This document shows, in pieces, positions 16,052-24,321 of a stretch of DNA of 64,000 nt. The stretch covers positions 1 through 64,000 of the forward strand of contig JANNOG010000048.1 of the NCBI GenBank assembly GCA_031398915.1. The letters are read 5' to 3'. This DNA comes from JANNOG01 sp031398915. GTDB taxonomy: Bacteria; Actinomycetota; Actinomycetes; Actinomycetales; JBBAYJ01. The first letter of the stretch is position 1. Each line of letters starts with the position of its first letter. Position numbers and translations under genes: made by a program. The notes below the pieces were generated by a model. It was not told the DNA's origin and searched no databases. It worked only from the letters and a program-made list of their open reading frames with translations.

Positions 16052-16723
16052 GTGGTGAGCCTGCCCGCCCTGGTGGTCGTGGGCGCCGGTGGACTGGCCC
16101 GTGAGGCCGTCGAAGCCGTGCGCGCAATCAACGCCGTCCAGCCTCGGTGGCGGGTCGTGGGTTACCTCGATGATCGCCCGGATATGCACGGTACGGAGGT
16201 AGCGGGGGTTGCGGTGCTCGGGCCGGTCGACGCCATAGCCGACCAACCCGACGCCGATGTCCTCCTCGCCACGGGTCGCCAGGGCAGTCGTGAGGCGTTG
16301 CGCGCCCGACTGGACGGACTCGGGATCGATCCGCAGCGCTACTCCAGCGTCGTACATCCCGCGGCGGCCGTCTCGTCGACGTCGATCGTCGGGCCCGGGT
16401 CCATCGTCCTGGCGCACTGCACCCTGACTGCGTCGGTCACGGTCGGTGCCCATGTCGCCCTGATGCCGAACATCGTCCTCACCCACGACGTCGTGGTGGC
16501 CGACTACGCGACCCTCGCCTCCGGGGTCAACCTGTCCGGTGCCGTCACGGTGCAGCGCGGCGCCTATCTGGGTGCCGGGACCCTGGTCCGCGAGGGGGTA
16601 CGGATCGGCGGAGGCGCGCTCGTCGGAATGGGTTCGGTCGTACTCGACGACGTCCCGGACGGTCGACTCTGGTTCGGGGTTCCCGCCCGGGACAGAGGCG
16701 CGTCACCGGGGGGTGACCAATGA
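16052..16723 (+). CDS. NeuD/PglD-like sugar O/N-acetyltransferase
   Basis: A 223-residue protein with an N-terminal Rossmann-like PglD domain (LVVVGAGGLAREAVEAVRA, VVGYLDD) and a C-terminal hexapeptide left-handed beta-helix (SVVHPAAAVSSTSIVGPGS ... HVALMPNIVLTHDVVVADY ... GAYLGAGTLVREGV). The His in THD is the position of the PglD general base. It likely acetylates the amino sugar made by the aminotransferase just upstream. GTG at 16052 directly follows the upstream TGA, with a second possible GTG at 16055. Its stop overlaps the next gene's ATG. Confidence 0.88.
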   Translation: MVSLPALVVVGAGGLAREAVEAVRAINAVQPRWRVVGYLDDRPDMHGTEVAGVAVLGPVDAIADQPDADVLLATGRQGSREALRARLDGLGIDPQRYSSVVHPAAAVSSTSIVGPGSIVLAHCTLTASVTVGAHVALMPNIVLTHDVVVADYATLASGVNLSGAVTVQRGAYLGAGTLVREGVRIGGGALVGMGSVVLDDVPDGRLWFGVPARDRGASPGGDQ

Positions 16724-17589
16724 GACTGCTGGTCTATCCGCACTCACTCGAGATCGGCGGGAGCCAACTCAACGCCATCGAGGTGGCGGCGGACATCCGC
16801 GACCGTGGCCATCAGGTGACCGTGTTCGCGCAGCCCGGGCCGCTCCAGTCCCGTATCGACGAGCTCTCGTTGCCCTTCATCGCCGCCCCGACTCCGCGAC
16901 GACGCCCCTCCCCGCCGGTCATCGAGGCGTTGCGTGCCGCGATCACGACCACCGGCGCCGACATCGTCCATGCCCACGAATGGCCGCCCGCTCTCGAGTC
17001 GTACATCGCGGCCGGGAGGGCGCGGATCCCTGTGGTGTCGACCGTCATGTCGATGTCCGTGGCAGGCTTCCTGCCGGCGGATCTGCCCGTGCTGGTCGGT
17101 ACCGCGCAGATGGCTGCCCACGAACGTGACGCCGGACGGCAACTGGTCGGCCTGGTCGAGCCGTCGGTCGACGTGACCAGCAACCGACCGGGTCACCCCG
17201 ACGTGGACACGGTCGGATTCCGCCGTCGCTTCGGGCTGGACGACGGTCGGCTCGCGATCGTCGTCGTGACTCGCCTGGCGCATCAGCTCAAGCTGGAGGG
17301 CATCGTCAGTGCAATCGAGGCGATGACTCGAATCGGCCCCGAGACCGGTGCCCGGCTGGTCGTGGTGGGTGACGGGCCCGCCGCCGATCATGTCGCCGCC
17401 GCGGCGGCGACCACCAACCGGCTGGCCGGTGACGGAACGGTCGTCCTCACCGGTTCGCTGAGCGACCCACGGCCTGCGTACACCGCCGCCGACGTGAGCC
17501 TGGGGATGGGTGGCTCGGCGCTGCGGGCAATGGCACACGGCACCCCGCTGGTGGTCCAGGGCGAGCAGGGGTACTTCCGCCGCCTCTAA
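16720..17589 (+). CDS. GT4-family glycosyltransferase, truncated by an internal stop
   Basis: Retaining GT-B glycosyltransferase that would extend the repeat unit. The frame starts at an ATG overlapping the upstream TGA and begins MRLLVYPHSLEIGGSQLNA, a GT4 N-terminus; later it has VVVTRLAHQLKLEGIVSAI and VVVGDGPAADHV. It ends at a TAA (17587-17589) within GYFRRL, after a segment with AHGTPLVVQGEQG, where an intact enzyme would continue. The same frame stays open after the stop to 18072 and still looks like GT4. A single base change could restore it, so this is a nonsense mutation, a sequencing error or a pseudogene. The 289 residues here lack the C-terminal end of the donor domain. Confidence 0.82.
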   Translation: MRLLVYPHSLEIGGSQLNAIEVAADIRDRGHQVTVFAQPGPLQSRIDELSLPFIAAPTPRRRPSPPVIEALRAAITTTGADIVHAHEWPPALESYIAAGRARIPVVSTVMSMSVAGFLPADLPVLVGTAQMAAHERDAGRQLVGLVEPSVDVTSNRPGHPDVDTVGFRRRFGLDDGRLAIVVVTRLAHQLKLEGIVSAIEAMTRIGPETGARLVVVGDGPAADHVAAAAATTNRLAGDGTVVLTGSLSDPRPAYTAADVSLGMGGSALRAMAHGTPLVVQGEQGYFRRL

Positions 17590-18072
17590 CCCGGCTCGGC
17601 CGACGAGTTCCTGTGGGTGGGGTGGTACGGGGTGGGTGCCTCGCCCGCTCACGGTCCGGCCGCCTTCGAACGCGAGGTCGTCCCCCTGTTGACGTCGGCT
17701 GACCTCCGCCGTGACCTGGGTTCGTACGCTCGGCGGCTGGTCCTCGACCGGTTCTCGGTCCAGGCCGCCACGACGGCCACGCTGGACGCCCTCGCCGACT
17801 TCGGCATCGGGTCCGGTGGGCCGACACCTCGGCGGCGGCTGGTCGTCACCGTTCCCGCCGCCGCCCGGTACGTCGGTTACTGGACCCGGGCGCGAGTCGC
17901 CCGAGCGCGTGGCCGGGCCGCGGCCGATGACTTCAACGCCCGCCCGGTGGCCGGGTTGCCAGGCGCGCCCGCCCCTGCACCGGCGCCCGTCACCACGGAT
18001 CGACCTGCCAGTGAGCAACTGCCCACACCCGTGCCCCCAGGAGGAACGCATGTCCACGATCCCGCTCGTTGA
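17590..18072 (+). pseudogene. C-terminal remnant of the GT4 glycosyltransferase, in frame after the TAA
   Basis: The frame after the stop reads PGSADEFLWVGWYGVG and then EREVVPLLTSADLRRDLG and VLDRFSVQAATTATLD, which fits the end of the donor domain and the last helices of a GT4 enzyme. A GTG at 17617 gives an open frame to 18072, but there is no good ribosome site, so a separate protein is unlikely. Its last 23 bases overlap the next gene's start. Codon use looks the same as in the upstream part, so decay, if real, is recent. Confidence 0.7.
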
Positions 18073-19156
18073 TCTCGTCTCGGCGCACGCCGAGGTGTCG
18101 GCCGAGGTCGACGCCGGCTTGGCCGAGATCTTCGCCAGGGCCGCCTTCGTCGGGGGCCGTGTCGTCGCCGACTTCGAGGCCGCCTACGCCGCGTACCTGG
18201 GCGTCTCCCACTGTGTGGGCGTCGGCAACGGCACCGACGCCATCGAGTTGGCACTTCGTGCCCTCGGCGTGGGGCGAGGTGACGACGTCGTCCTGCCTGC
18301 GCACACCTTCATCGCAACCGCCGAGGCAGTCGTGCGCTGTGGTGCCTCGATGGTGCTGTGCGACGTCGACGACGAATCGATGCTGATGGATCCCTCGTCG
18401 CTCGAAGCGACGATCACCCCGGCCACCACGGTCGTCATCCCGGTTCACCTGTACGGCCAGGCCGCCCCGGTCGAGGTGATCACCAAGGTGGCCGAGCGCC
18501 AGGGGGCGGTCGTCGTGGAGGACGCCGCGCAGTCCCAGGGGGCCACCCGATTCGGGCACGCCACCGGCGGCCTCGGCACCATCGCCGCGACCAGTTTCTA
18601 CCCCGGCAAGAACCTCGGTGCCGCGGGCGACGCCGGCGCCGTCCTGACCAACGACGACACCCTGGCCAGGACCGTTCGGCGGCTGTCCAACCACGGCAGC
18701 GAGCAGAAGTACGTCCACATCGACAGTGGCGTCAACTCTCGGTTGGACGCCGTACAGGCGGTCGTGCTTGCGGCCAAGCTGCGGCGCCTCGATGCCTGGA
18801 ATGCTCGTCGGCGCGAACTGGCGACTCGCTACGGACAACTGCTGGCCGACGTCCCCGGCGTCCGAGTGCCGACCGTCGACGCCGGCAACGAGCACGTCTG
18901 GCACCTCTACGTCATCCGGGTCGACGAGCGTGACCGGGTGCTCGCTCACCTGAACGCGGCAGGGATCGGGGCCGGAATCCACTATCCGAAGCCCATCCAC
19001 GGTCACGAGGCCTACGCGCACCTGGGATACCGCCAGGGGCAGTTCCCGGTATCCGAGAAGATCGCCGACCAGATCCTGTCGCTGCCGATCTACCCGCACC
19101 TGGACGACGCCGACCAGGACCGCGTCGTCGACGAACTGATCCGTGCCCTGACGTGA
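18050..19156 (+). CDS. DegT/DnrJ/EryC1-family PLP sugar aminotransferase (second copy, WbpE/WlbC-like)
   Basis: A 368-residue aminotransferase beginning MSTIPLVDLVSAHAEV. It has VGVGNGTDAIELALRALG, VVLPAHTFIATAEAVVR, VVVEDAAQSQGA, the PLP-lysine region SFYPGKNLGAAGDAGA (Lys in PGK) and AGIGAGIHYPKPIHGHEAY near the C-terminus. These resemble 3-aminotransferases such as WbpE, WlbC and QdtB/FdtB, so it may use the 3-keto sugar made by the Gfo/Idh enzyme. The ATG at 18050 follows AGGAGG by about 6 bases; a frame extension to 17711 overlaps the glycosyltransferase. The overlap with the previous frame suggests the two were once coupled. Confidence 0.92.
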   Translation: MSTIPLVDLVSAHAEVSAEVDAGLAEIFARAAFVGGRVVADFEAAYAAYLGVSHCVGVGNGTDAIELALRALGVGRGDDVVLPAHTFIATAEAVVRCGASMVLCDVDDESMLMDPSSLEATITPATTVVIPVHLYGQAAPVEVITKVAERQGAVVVEDAAQSQGATRFGHATGGLGTIAATSFYPGKNLGAAGDAGAVLTNDDTLARTVRRLSNHGSEQKYVHIDSGVNSRLDAVQAVVLAAKLRRLDAWNARRRELATRYGQLLADVPGVRVPTVDAGNEHVWHLYVIRVDERDRVLAHLNAAGIGAGIHYPKPIHGHEAYAHLGYRQGQFPVSEKIADQILSLPIYPHLDDADQDRVVDELIRALT

Positions 19157-19169
19157 GTGGCGCTCGGCC

Positions 19170-21572
19170 ATGACCTCTGAACGGCCCGGCGGCCCGCGCC
19201 CGGTCGTGGTCGGGCGGCCTCGCGGGGTGTGGGCCGGTCGTTTCAGCCGAATCGATGCCGGTCTCGATACGGCGTTCGATTCCGGCTTGGGCCAGGACCC
19301 GAGCGCTGTCTGGGCGCCACGGCGGGCGGGGGAGTCGGTGCCGGTCTTCCGGGTGCCGATCGAGCTGCGCCGGGTGCCGGCGGCGCCACCAGCAGAGGTC
19401 TCGACCGTCACCCCGGCGGCGGAGTCGGGGCGCGGTCCTGAATCCGCGGCGGTGCCCGCCGCGCCGCAGCAGCCGGGGTCCGGCCAGCCGCCGGCGGATG
19501 CGGCCCTGGGGTCGGCGGTGTCGAAGGGGCTGTGGTGGTCCCTGCTCAACACCGTCGTCGCCCGCCTCGGCACATTCGTCTCGGGCATCGTGTTGGCCCG
19601 GCTGCTGGTGCCCGAGGACTACGGCGTATTCGCCGTGGCTCTGGTGACGATGACGGCGTTGCTGAGCATCAACGAGTTGGGTGTCAGCCTGTCGTTGCTG
19701 CGGTGGTCCGACGCCGACGCCCGCCGGGTGGCGCCCACGGTCGCCACGCTGGCCATGCTCAACAGTCTCCTGCTGTACGCCGCGTGCTTCGCGGCGGCGC
19801 CTGCGATAGCCGATGCGCTGAACGCCCCCGACGCGGTCCTCCTGCTCCGGGTACTGGGCGTGTCCGTCCTGCTCGACGCGATATCGACGGTCCCCAACGC
19901 GTGGATGACCAGGGCCTTTCAACAGCGTCGGCGGTTGCGGGTCGACCTCGTCGCATTCGGCGTCAGTACGGCGGCAGCGTTGGCCAGCGCGTTCGCGGGT
20001 GCTGGTGCCTGGGCGCTGGTGGCCGGTTACCTGGCGGCCAACGTCGTGACCGCGATCCTCATGGTCGCGTGGAGCCCCACCCGCCTGAGGTTCGGCTTCT
20101 CGATCGACGACGCCCGGGCGACCCTGGTCTTCGGTCTGCCGCTGGCGGGCGCCAGCCTGCTGAATTTCGCCGTCCTCAACATCGACTACGTCATCATCGG
20201 AGCCGTCGTCGGGCCGGTGGGTCTGGGCTTCTACCTGCTCGCGTTCAACCTGTCGAGCCTGCCGGCCAACGTGATCTCGACGGCCATGCGGCGAGTGTCG
20301 CTGGCCGGCTTCTCGCGGATGGCTGACGAGCCCGGACGGGCCGAAGCTGCGTTCGTCAGCTCGACCCGGTTGGTGCTCCTGGCGACCGGCCCGGCGTGTG
20401 CTGTCATCGCGGGTCTGGGCGTCCCGCTGGTGACCACGGTGTACGGCACGGTGTGGGCGCCTGCCGCAACTGCGTTGCAGTTCCTCGTCGTCCTGGGAGG
20501 AATGCGGGTCCTGCTGGATCTGGCCTACGACTACCTGGTCGCGTCGGGATCGTCGAGGGCCACCGTGGTGCTGCAGGGGATCTGGCTCGGCGTACTCGTC
20601 CCGGTCCTCATCGGTGCCGTCACGCTCGACGGTTTCACCGGCGCCGCGTGGGGACACGCCGCCGTCGCCGTAGCCGTCATGGGTCCCGCCTTCGTCGTGT
20701 CAGTCGCGGCCCGGGGTGTATCGACGCGTCACCTGTTGCGTGCCGTCGTGCGCCCACTGCTGGCTACCGCAGCGGTCGGTGTGTGCGCCATCGGCTCGGT
20801 CAGGCTGATTCCGAATGCCCTGGCGGCGCTCGTCCTGGGTGGCCTGGCCTGCCTCGTCGTGTTGCTGGCCATCGTGTATCCGATCCGGCGCGACATCGTG
20901 GCCGCTGTCCGAGGCGAAGCGACGGAGGAACGTCCCGTCACGGCACCTGCCGCTCGAGGCGTCGCCGAGCGCCCGGACGCAGAGCACCCGGACCTCGAGC
21001 ACCCGGACCTCGGGCACCCGGACGGCCGGAGCGCGCCGTCGGCCGGGCCGGCAGCTGGGCGTGTCGACGTCGACCAGAACGCGAGCTGCGAATCCGACAC
21101 GGTGGGAGCGGGCACTCGCATCGGTGCGTTCACGCGCGTCGTCGCAGGCGCCGTCGTCGGGAGCCGGTGTGTCCTGTCCGATCATGTGCACGTCGCCTCC
21201 CGGGCAGTCATCGGCGACCGGGTGACGATTCGTAGTGGAGTGCAGATATGGGACGGCGTGACGATCGGTGACGATGTCTACATCGGTGCAAACGTCACCT
21301 TTACCGAGGATCCGTTCCCGCCCGGGATTCGAATGTCGGAATTGTCGACACGATCAGGTCGCGGCTTTGCTCACATCCTGGTCGGTGACGCGGCATATCT
21401 GGGCGCCGGCTCGGTGATCGGCCCCGGCGTCACGATCGGACACCACGCGCGGATAGAAGTCGGTGCCGTGGTGACGCGAGACGTGCCGGCGGGTACGGCA
21501 GTGACCGGTAATCCGGCGCGAGTCGTGCGTGACCTTCCCGACGCCCGAAATCTGGCGGGCAATGAAACCTGA
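19170..21572 (+). CDS. Wzx-like polysaccharide flippase fused to a WbpD/FdtC-like acyltransferase
   Basis: An 800-residue fusion. Residues 1-110 are a polar, Pro/Ala-rich cytosolic segment. Residues ~115-580 form a MATE/Wzx-like flippase with about 12-14 membrane helices, starting GLWWSLLNTVVARLGTFVSG and LARLLVPEDYGVFAVAL, which would move lipid-linked repeat units across the membrane. After a charged linker with a 15-bp DNA repeat (20982-21023), residues ~630-790 are a left-handed beta-helix acetyltransferase: GAGTRIGAFTRVVAG, GDRVTIRSGVQIWDG, GDDVYIGANVTFTEDPF, GTAVTGNPARVVRDLP. The fusion is in one uninterrupted frame. It would place an acetyltransferase at the membrane next to the flippase; whether both parts are active is unknown. 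Confidence 0.88.
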   Translation: MTSERPGGPRPVVVGRPRGVWAGRFSRIDAGLDTAFDSGLGQDPSAVWAPRRAGESVPVFRVPIELRRVPAAPPAEVSTVTPAAESGRGPESAAVPAAPQQPGSGQPPADAALGSAVSKGLWWSLLNTVVARLGTFVSGIVLARLLVPEDYGVFAVALVTMTALLSINELGVSLSLLRWSDADARRVAPTVATLAMLNSLLLYAACFAAAPAIADALNAPDAVLLLRVLGVSVLLDAISTVPNAWMTRAFQQRRRLRVDLVAFGVSTAAALASAFAGAGAWALVAGYLAANVVTAILMVAWSPTRLRFGFSIDDARATLVFGLPLAGASLLNFAVLNIDYVIIGAVVGPVGLGFYLLAFNLSSLPANVISTAMRRVSLAGFSRMADEPGRAEAAFVSSTRLVLLATGPACAVIAGLGVPLVTTVYGTVWAPAATALQFLVVLGGMRVLLDLAYDYLVASGSSRATVVLQGIWLGVLVPVLIGAVTLDGFTGAAWGHAAVAVAVMGPAFVVSVAARGVSTRHLLRAVVRPLLATAAVGVCAIGSVRLIPNALAALVLGGLACLVVLLAIVYPIRRDIVAAVRGEATEERPVTAPAARGVAERPDAEHPDLEHPDLGHPDGRSAPSAGPAAGRVDVDQNASCESDTVGAGTRIGAFTRVVAGAVVGSRCVLSDHVHVASRAVIGDRVTIRSGVQIWDGVTIGDDVYIGANVTFTEDPFPPGIRMSELSTRSGRGFAHILVGDAAYLGAGSVIGPGVTIGHHARIEVGAVVTRDVPAGTAVTGNPARVVRDLPDARNLAGNET
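20982..21023 (+). repeat. 15-bp coding minisatellite in the flippase-acyltransferase linker
   Basis: GAGCACCCGGACCTC occurs at 20982-20996 and 20997-21011, with a partial third copy (GGGCACCCGGAC) to 21023. It encodes a repeated EHPDL unit in the linker of the fusion protein. Copy-number change would alter linker length in steps of five residues without a frameshift. Confidence 0.8.
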
Positions 21573-21645
21573 TGCCTGACCAGCCGAATGGCCTAACCCT
21601 GTGACGAGAACACCACTCGTTCGAGGGGGTCATTTCTGACATGCC

Positions 21646-21675
21646 TTGGTCAGGGCGACGAACCTTCCCTACAGT
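21646..21675 (+). promoter_or_regulatory. Candidate sigma-70-type promoter for the DUF4082/TIM-barrel gene
   Basis: TTGGTC (21646-21651) and TACAGT (21670-21675) are spaced by 18 bases and lie about 100 bases before the ATG at 21777. The 10-mer CTGACATGCC occurs at 21636-21645, overlapping the -35 side, and again at 21727-21736 in the leader. The promoter is a pattern match only. Confidence 0.4.
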
Positions 21676-21776
21676 GGGGCGCGGACCGACATGTCCCTCT
21701 CGGGCGACTGACGAAACATGCTGTTCCTGACATGCCAGAGCAGGCCCGGCGAACCGAGCCACGGAGGGTTACACGT

Positions 21777-24302
21777 ATGGAACCGAGCGCTATCGACCAC
21801 GTGCGGCACGCACGATCCGTACCCAATAGAGGCCGTACGGCGCTCATCGGGGTGATTGTCGCATTGTTCGTGGCGGCGTTCGCGCTTGCTGTCACCACCG
21901 GGCGCGCCGAGGCGGCGTCGCAGACCCTGTGGGACGACTCAGCGGTTCCCGAGGTGCTCACCGATCCTGACTCGTCCGCGGTCACCCTGGGTGTCGCGTT
22001 CGTCCCGGCAGTGGCCGGACAGGTCACGGCCATTCGATTCTTCAAGGGCCCCGAGAACACGGGCACCCACCTGGGTCAGTTGTGGTCGAGCGACGGTTCC
22101 CTCCTCTCCGAGGTCAGATTCACGAACGAAACGGCACAGGGTTGGCAACAGGCCAATCTGTCGGCGCCGGTGACCTTGGCAGCCGATGAGACCTATGTCG
22201 TCTCGTATCACGCGCCCGACGGCGGATACTCCGTGACCGAGGGATATTTCCTGTCGGGCGCGGTGACGACGGCCGATCTGAGCGCTCCCGCGTCGACGCT
22301 GTCGCAGGGCAACGGCCTCTATCGCTACGGCAGCCCTGGATTTCCCAGCGACACGTTCCGGGGCAGCAACTACTGGGTGGACGTCGTGTTCACCGCCGGG
22401 TCCTCTGCGCCCGCCACGCCACCGGTCACGGTGGGTACCGAGCAGACACTGTGGAATCCGACGTCGGTCCCGGTCGTCGAGACCGACCCGGACCGTGCAG
22501 CGGTCGAACTCGGCGTCAGGTTCTCGCCGTCGGTCGACGGTCTCGCCCAGGGGGTTCAGTTCTACAAGGGGCGACGCAACACCGGAACCCACACGGGACG
22601 ACTGTGGACTGCCAAAGGCGAGTTGCTCGCCGAGGTCACATTCACCCGCGAGACGGCGAGGGGATGGCAGCGCGCGGAGTTCGACGAGCCCGTCGAGCTC
22701 GATGCCGGAAACACCTACGTGGTCTCCTACCACGCACCTCGCGGGCGGTATGCCGTCACCGAGCGGTACTTCTCGGGCCGCAGCCACACCCGGGGCGACC
22801 TCACCGCCGCGTCCAGCGAGACAGCCGGCGGCAACGGGGTCTTCGCCTACGGCGCGGCGGGTTCCTTCCCCGACGAGTCGTATCAGGGCAGCAACTACTG
22901 GGTCGACGTGATCTTCACGGCCACCTCTGTGGGTGCGCCGGCTCCGGCGCCGTCCGCCGTCGCCTCCACCACCGCACCCGCCCCGGTGGCCCCCTCGCCG
23001 GCGCAGTCTCCGACGACCGCCGCCCCCACGGCACCCGCGCCTCCGCCGGCCCCGACAACGGCCGCCCCGGCCCCGCCGGTCGCCATTCCCAGCGTGCCTG
23101 CCGCCGGTTCCGGCGCACCCAGGGTCGCCCTCGGCTCGCCGGTCACCGTGAGTGCGCCCGACGGCGGGACCAACTACCTGGCGGGGTGGCCGAACTCGCT
23201 GCCCAACAGCCCGTCCTACTTCCCACTGGGGGTGTGGTTCGAGTCGGTCAGCGACCAGGGGAACATCGACAAGGATCGCGACGCGGGCCTCAACCTCTAC
23301 GTCGCCCTCACGGCCAACAGCGACCTCGGGCTGGTCGAGCGCGCCGGGATGCACGTCCTCGGTCAGCAGGAGGAGTGGGTCGGCCGTTCCAACAGTCGCG
23401 CGCTCGCCGGCTGGGTTCTCTACGACGAGATCGACATGATCCAGGGCCCGAGCACGGGGTACGCCACGATGGATCAGATCGTCCGAGATCTTCCTCGCAA
23501 CGACGGTCGGATCCGCTACAACAACTACGGCAAGGGCATCATGTTCTGGGAGACCGACGCCCAGGCGTCACGTTTCGTCAACAACTATCAGGACCTGATC
23601 TCCGCCGACACGTACTACTTCACCGACCCCTTCATCTGTGGTCCGTCCGAGGGCGGCGCTCTGCTGAACAACGGCAACCCGCTGTCCCAGGCCGACTGCC
23701 GACTGGCCGCGAACTATGGGGCCACGGTCGACCGGGTCCGTTACCTCGATGGTCTGGACGGCAAGCGTCAGCCGGTGTGGAACTTCGTGGAGGTCGGTCA
23801 CCCGTTCTCCGAGAACGACGCGCCGACCATCAAGCCGGCCGAGCTACGGGCTGCGGTGTGGAGCGGCATCATCCACGGTGCCCGGGGTGTCGTGTACTTC
23901 AACCACAGCTTCGGCGGGCCGTGCCTGACCCAGCATGCGCTGCGCGAAAGCTGCTACTCAGCCGTGCGCGCCGAGGTCAAGCGCACCAATGCCCAGATCA
24001 CCGCCCTGGCGCCGGTGCTCAATGCCTACACGGTCAACGGGTTGGTGAGCACGACCGGTCAGGTGGACACGATGACCAAGTTCCAGGGCGGGTCGTACTA
24101 CGTGTTCGCCGGGTCGGCGCAGCGAGCGTCGCAGTCCGCGCAGTTCAACGCCCCGTGCGTCGGCAACGCCACGGTGACCGTCGTGGGTGAGAACCGGACG
24201 CTACCGATGACCAACGGCCGTTTCACGGACACCTTCGCCGACGGTAATGCGGTGCACATCTACCGGATCGACGGCGGTTCGACATGCGGGCTCTCGTCCT
24301 GA
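21777..24302 (+). CDS. Secreted protein with two DUF4082 domains and a TIM-barrel-like C-terminal domain
   Basis: An 841-residue extracellular protein. A signal/anchor segment is at about residues 24-47 (LIGVIVALFVAAFALAV). Two DUF4082 domains follow (about 51-209 and 225-381), each with RFFKG or QFYKG, LWS/LWT, GWQ and SNYWVDV. An Ala/Pro/Thr linker (about 382-442) leads to a C-terminal domain (about 450-841) that resembles a glycoside hydrolase TIM barrel: YFPLGVWFESVSD, GWVLYDEIDM (acidic pair), NFVEVGHPF, GARGVVYFNHSFGG. The carboxylates in YDE and VEV are candidate catalytic residues, but I do not recognise a GH family. The ATG at 21777 is chosen for the GGAGG site 9 bases upstream rather than the ATG at 21732. 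It may trim or bind the locus polysaccharide. Confidence 0.8.
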   Translation: MEPSAIDHVRHARSVPNRGRTALIGVIVALFVAAFALAVTTGRAEAASQTLWDDSAVPEVLTDPDSSAVTLGVAFVPAVAGQVTAIRFFKGPENTGTHLGQLWSSDGSLLSEVRFTNETAQGWQQANLSAPVTLAADETYVVSYHAPDGGYSVTEGYFLSGAVTTADLSAPASTLSQGNGLYRYGSPGFPSDTFRGSNYWVDVVFTAGSSAPATPPVTVGTEQTLWNPTSVPVVETDPDRAAVELGVRFSPSVDGLAQGVQFYKGRRNTGTHTGRLWTAKGELLAEVTFTRETARGWQRAEFDEPVELDAGNTYVVSYHAPRGRYAVTERYFSGRSHTRGDLTAASSETAGGNGVFAYGAAGSFPDESYQGSNYWVDVIFTATSVGAPAPAPSAVASTTAPAPVAPSPAQSPTTAAPTAPAPPPAPTTAAPAPPVAIPSVPAAGSGAPRVALGSPVTVSAPDGGTNYLAGWPNSLPNSPSYFPLGVWFESVSDQGNIDKDRDAGLNLYVALTANSDLGLVERAGMHVLGQQEEWVGRSNSRALAGWVLYDEIDMIQGPSTGYATMDQIVRDLPRNDGRIRYNNYGKGIMFWETDAQASRFVNNYQDLISADTYYFTDPFICGPSEGGALLNNGNPLSQADCRLAANYGATVDRVRYLDGLDGKRQPVWNFVEVGHPFSENDAPTIKPAELRAAVWSGIIHGARGVVYFNHSFGGPCLTQHALRESCYSAVRAEVKRTNAQITALAPVLNAYTVNGLVSTTGQVDTMTKFQGGSYYVFAGSAQRASQSAQFNAPCVGNATVTVVGENRTLPMTNGRFTDTFADGNAVHIYRIDGGSTCGLSS

Positions 24303-24321
24303 TCGACTGATCGGGCGGTAC

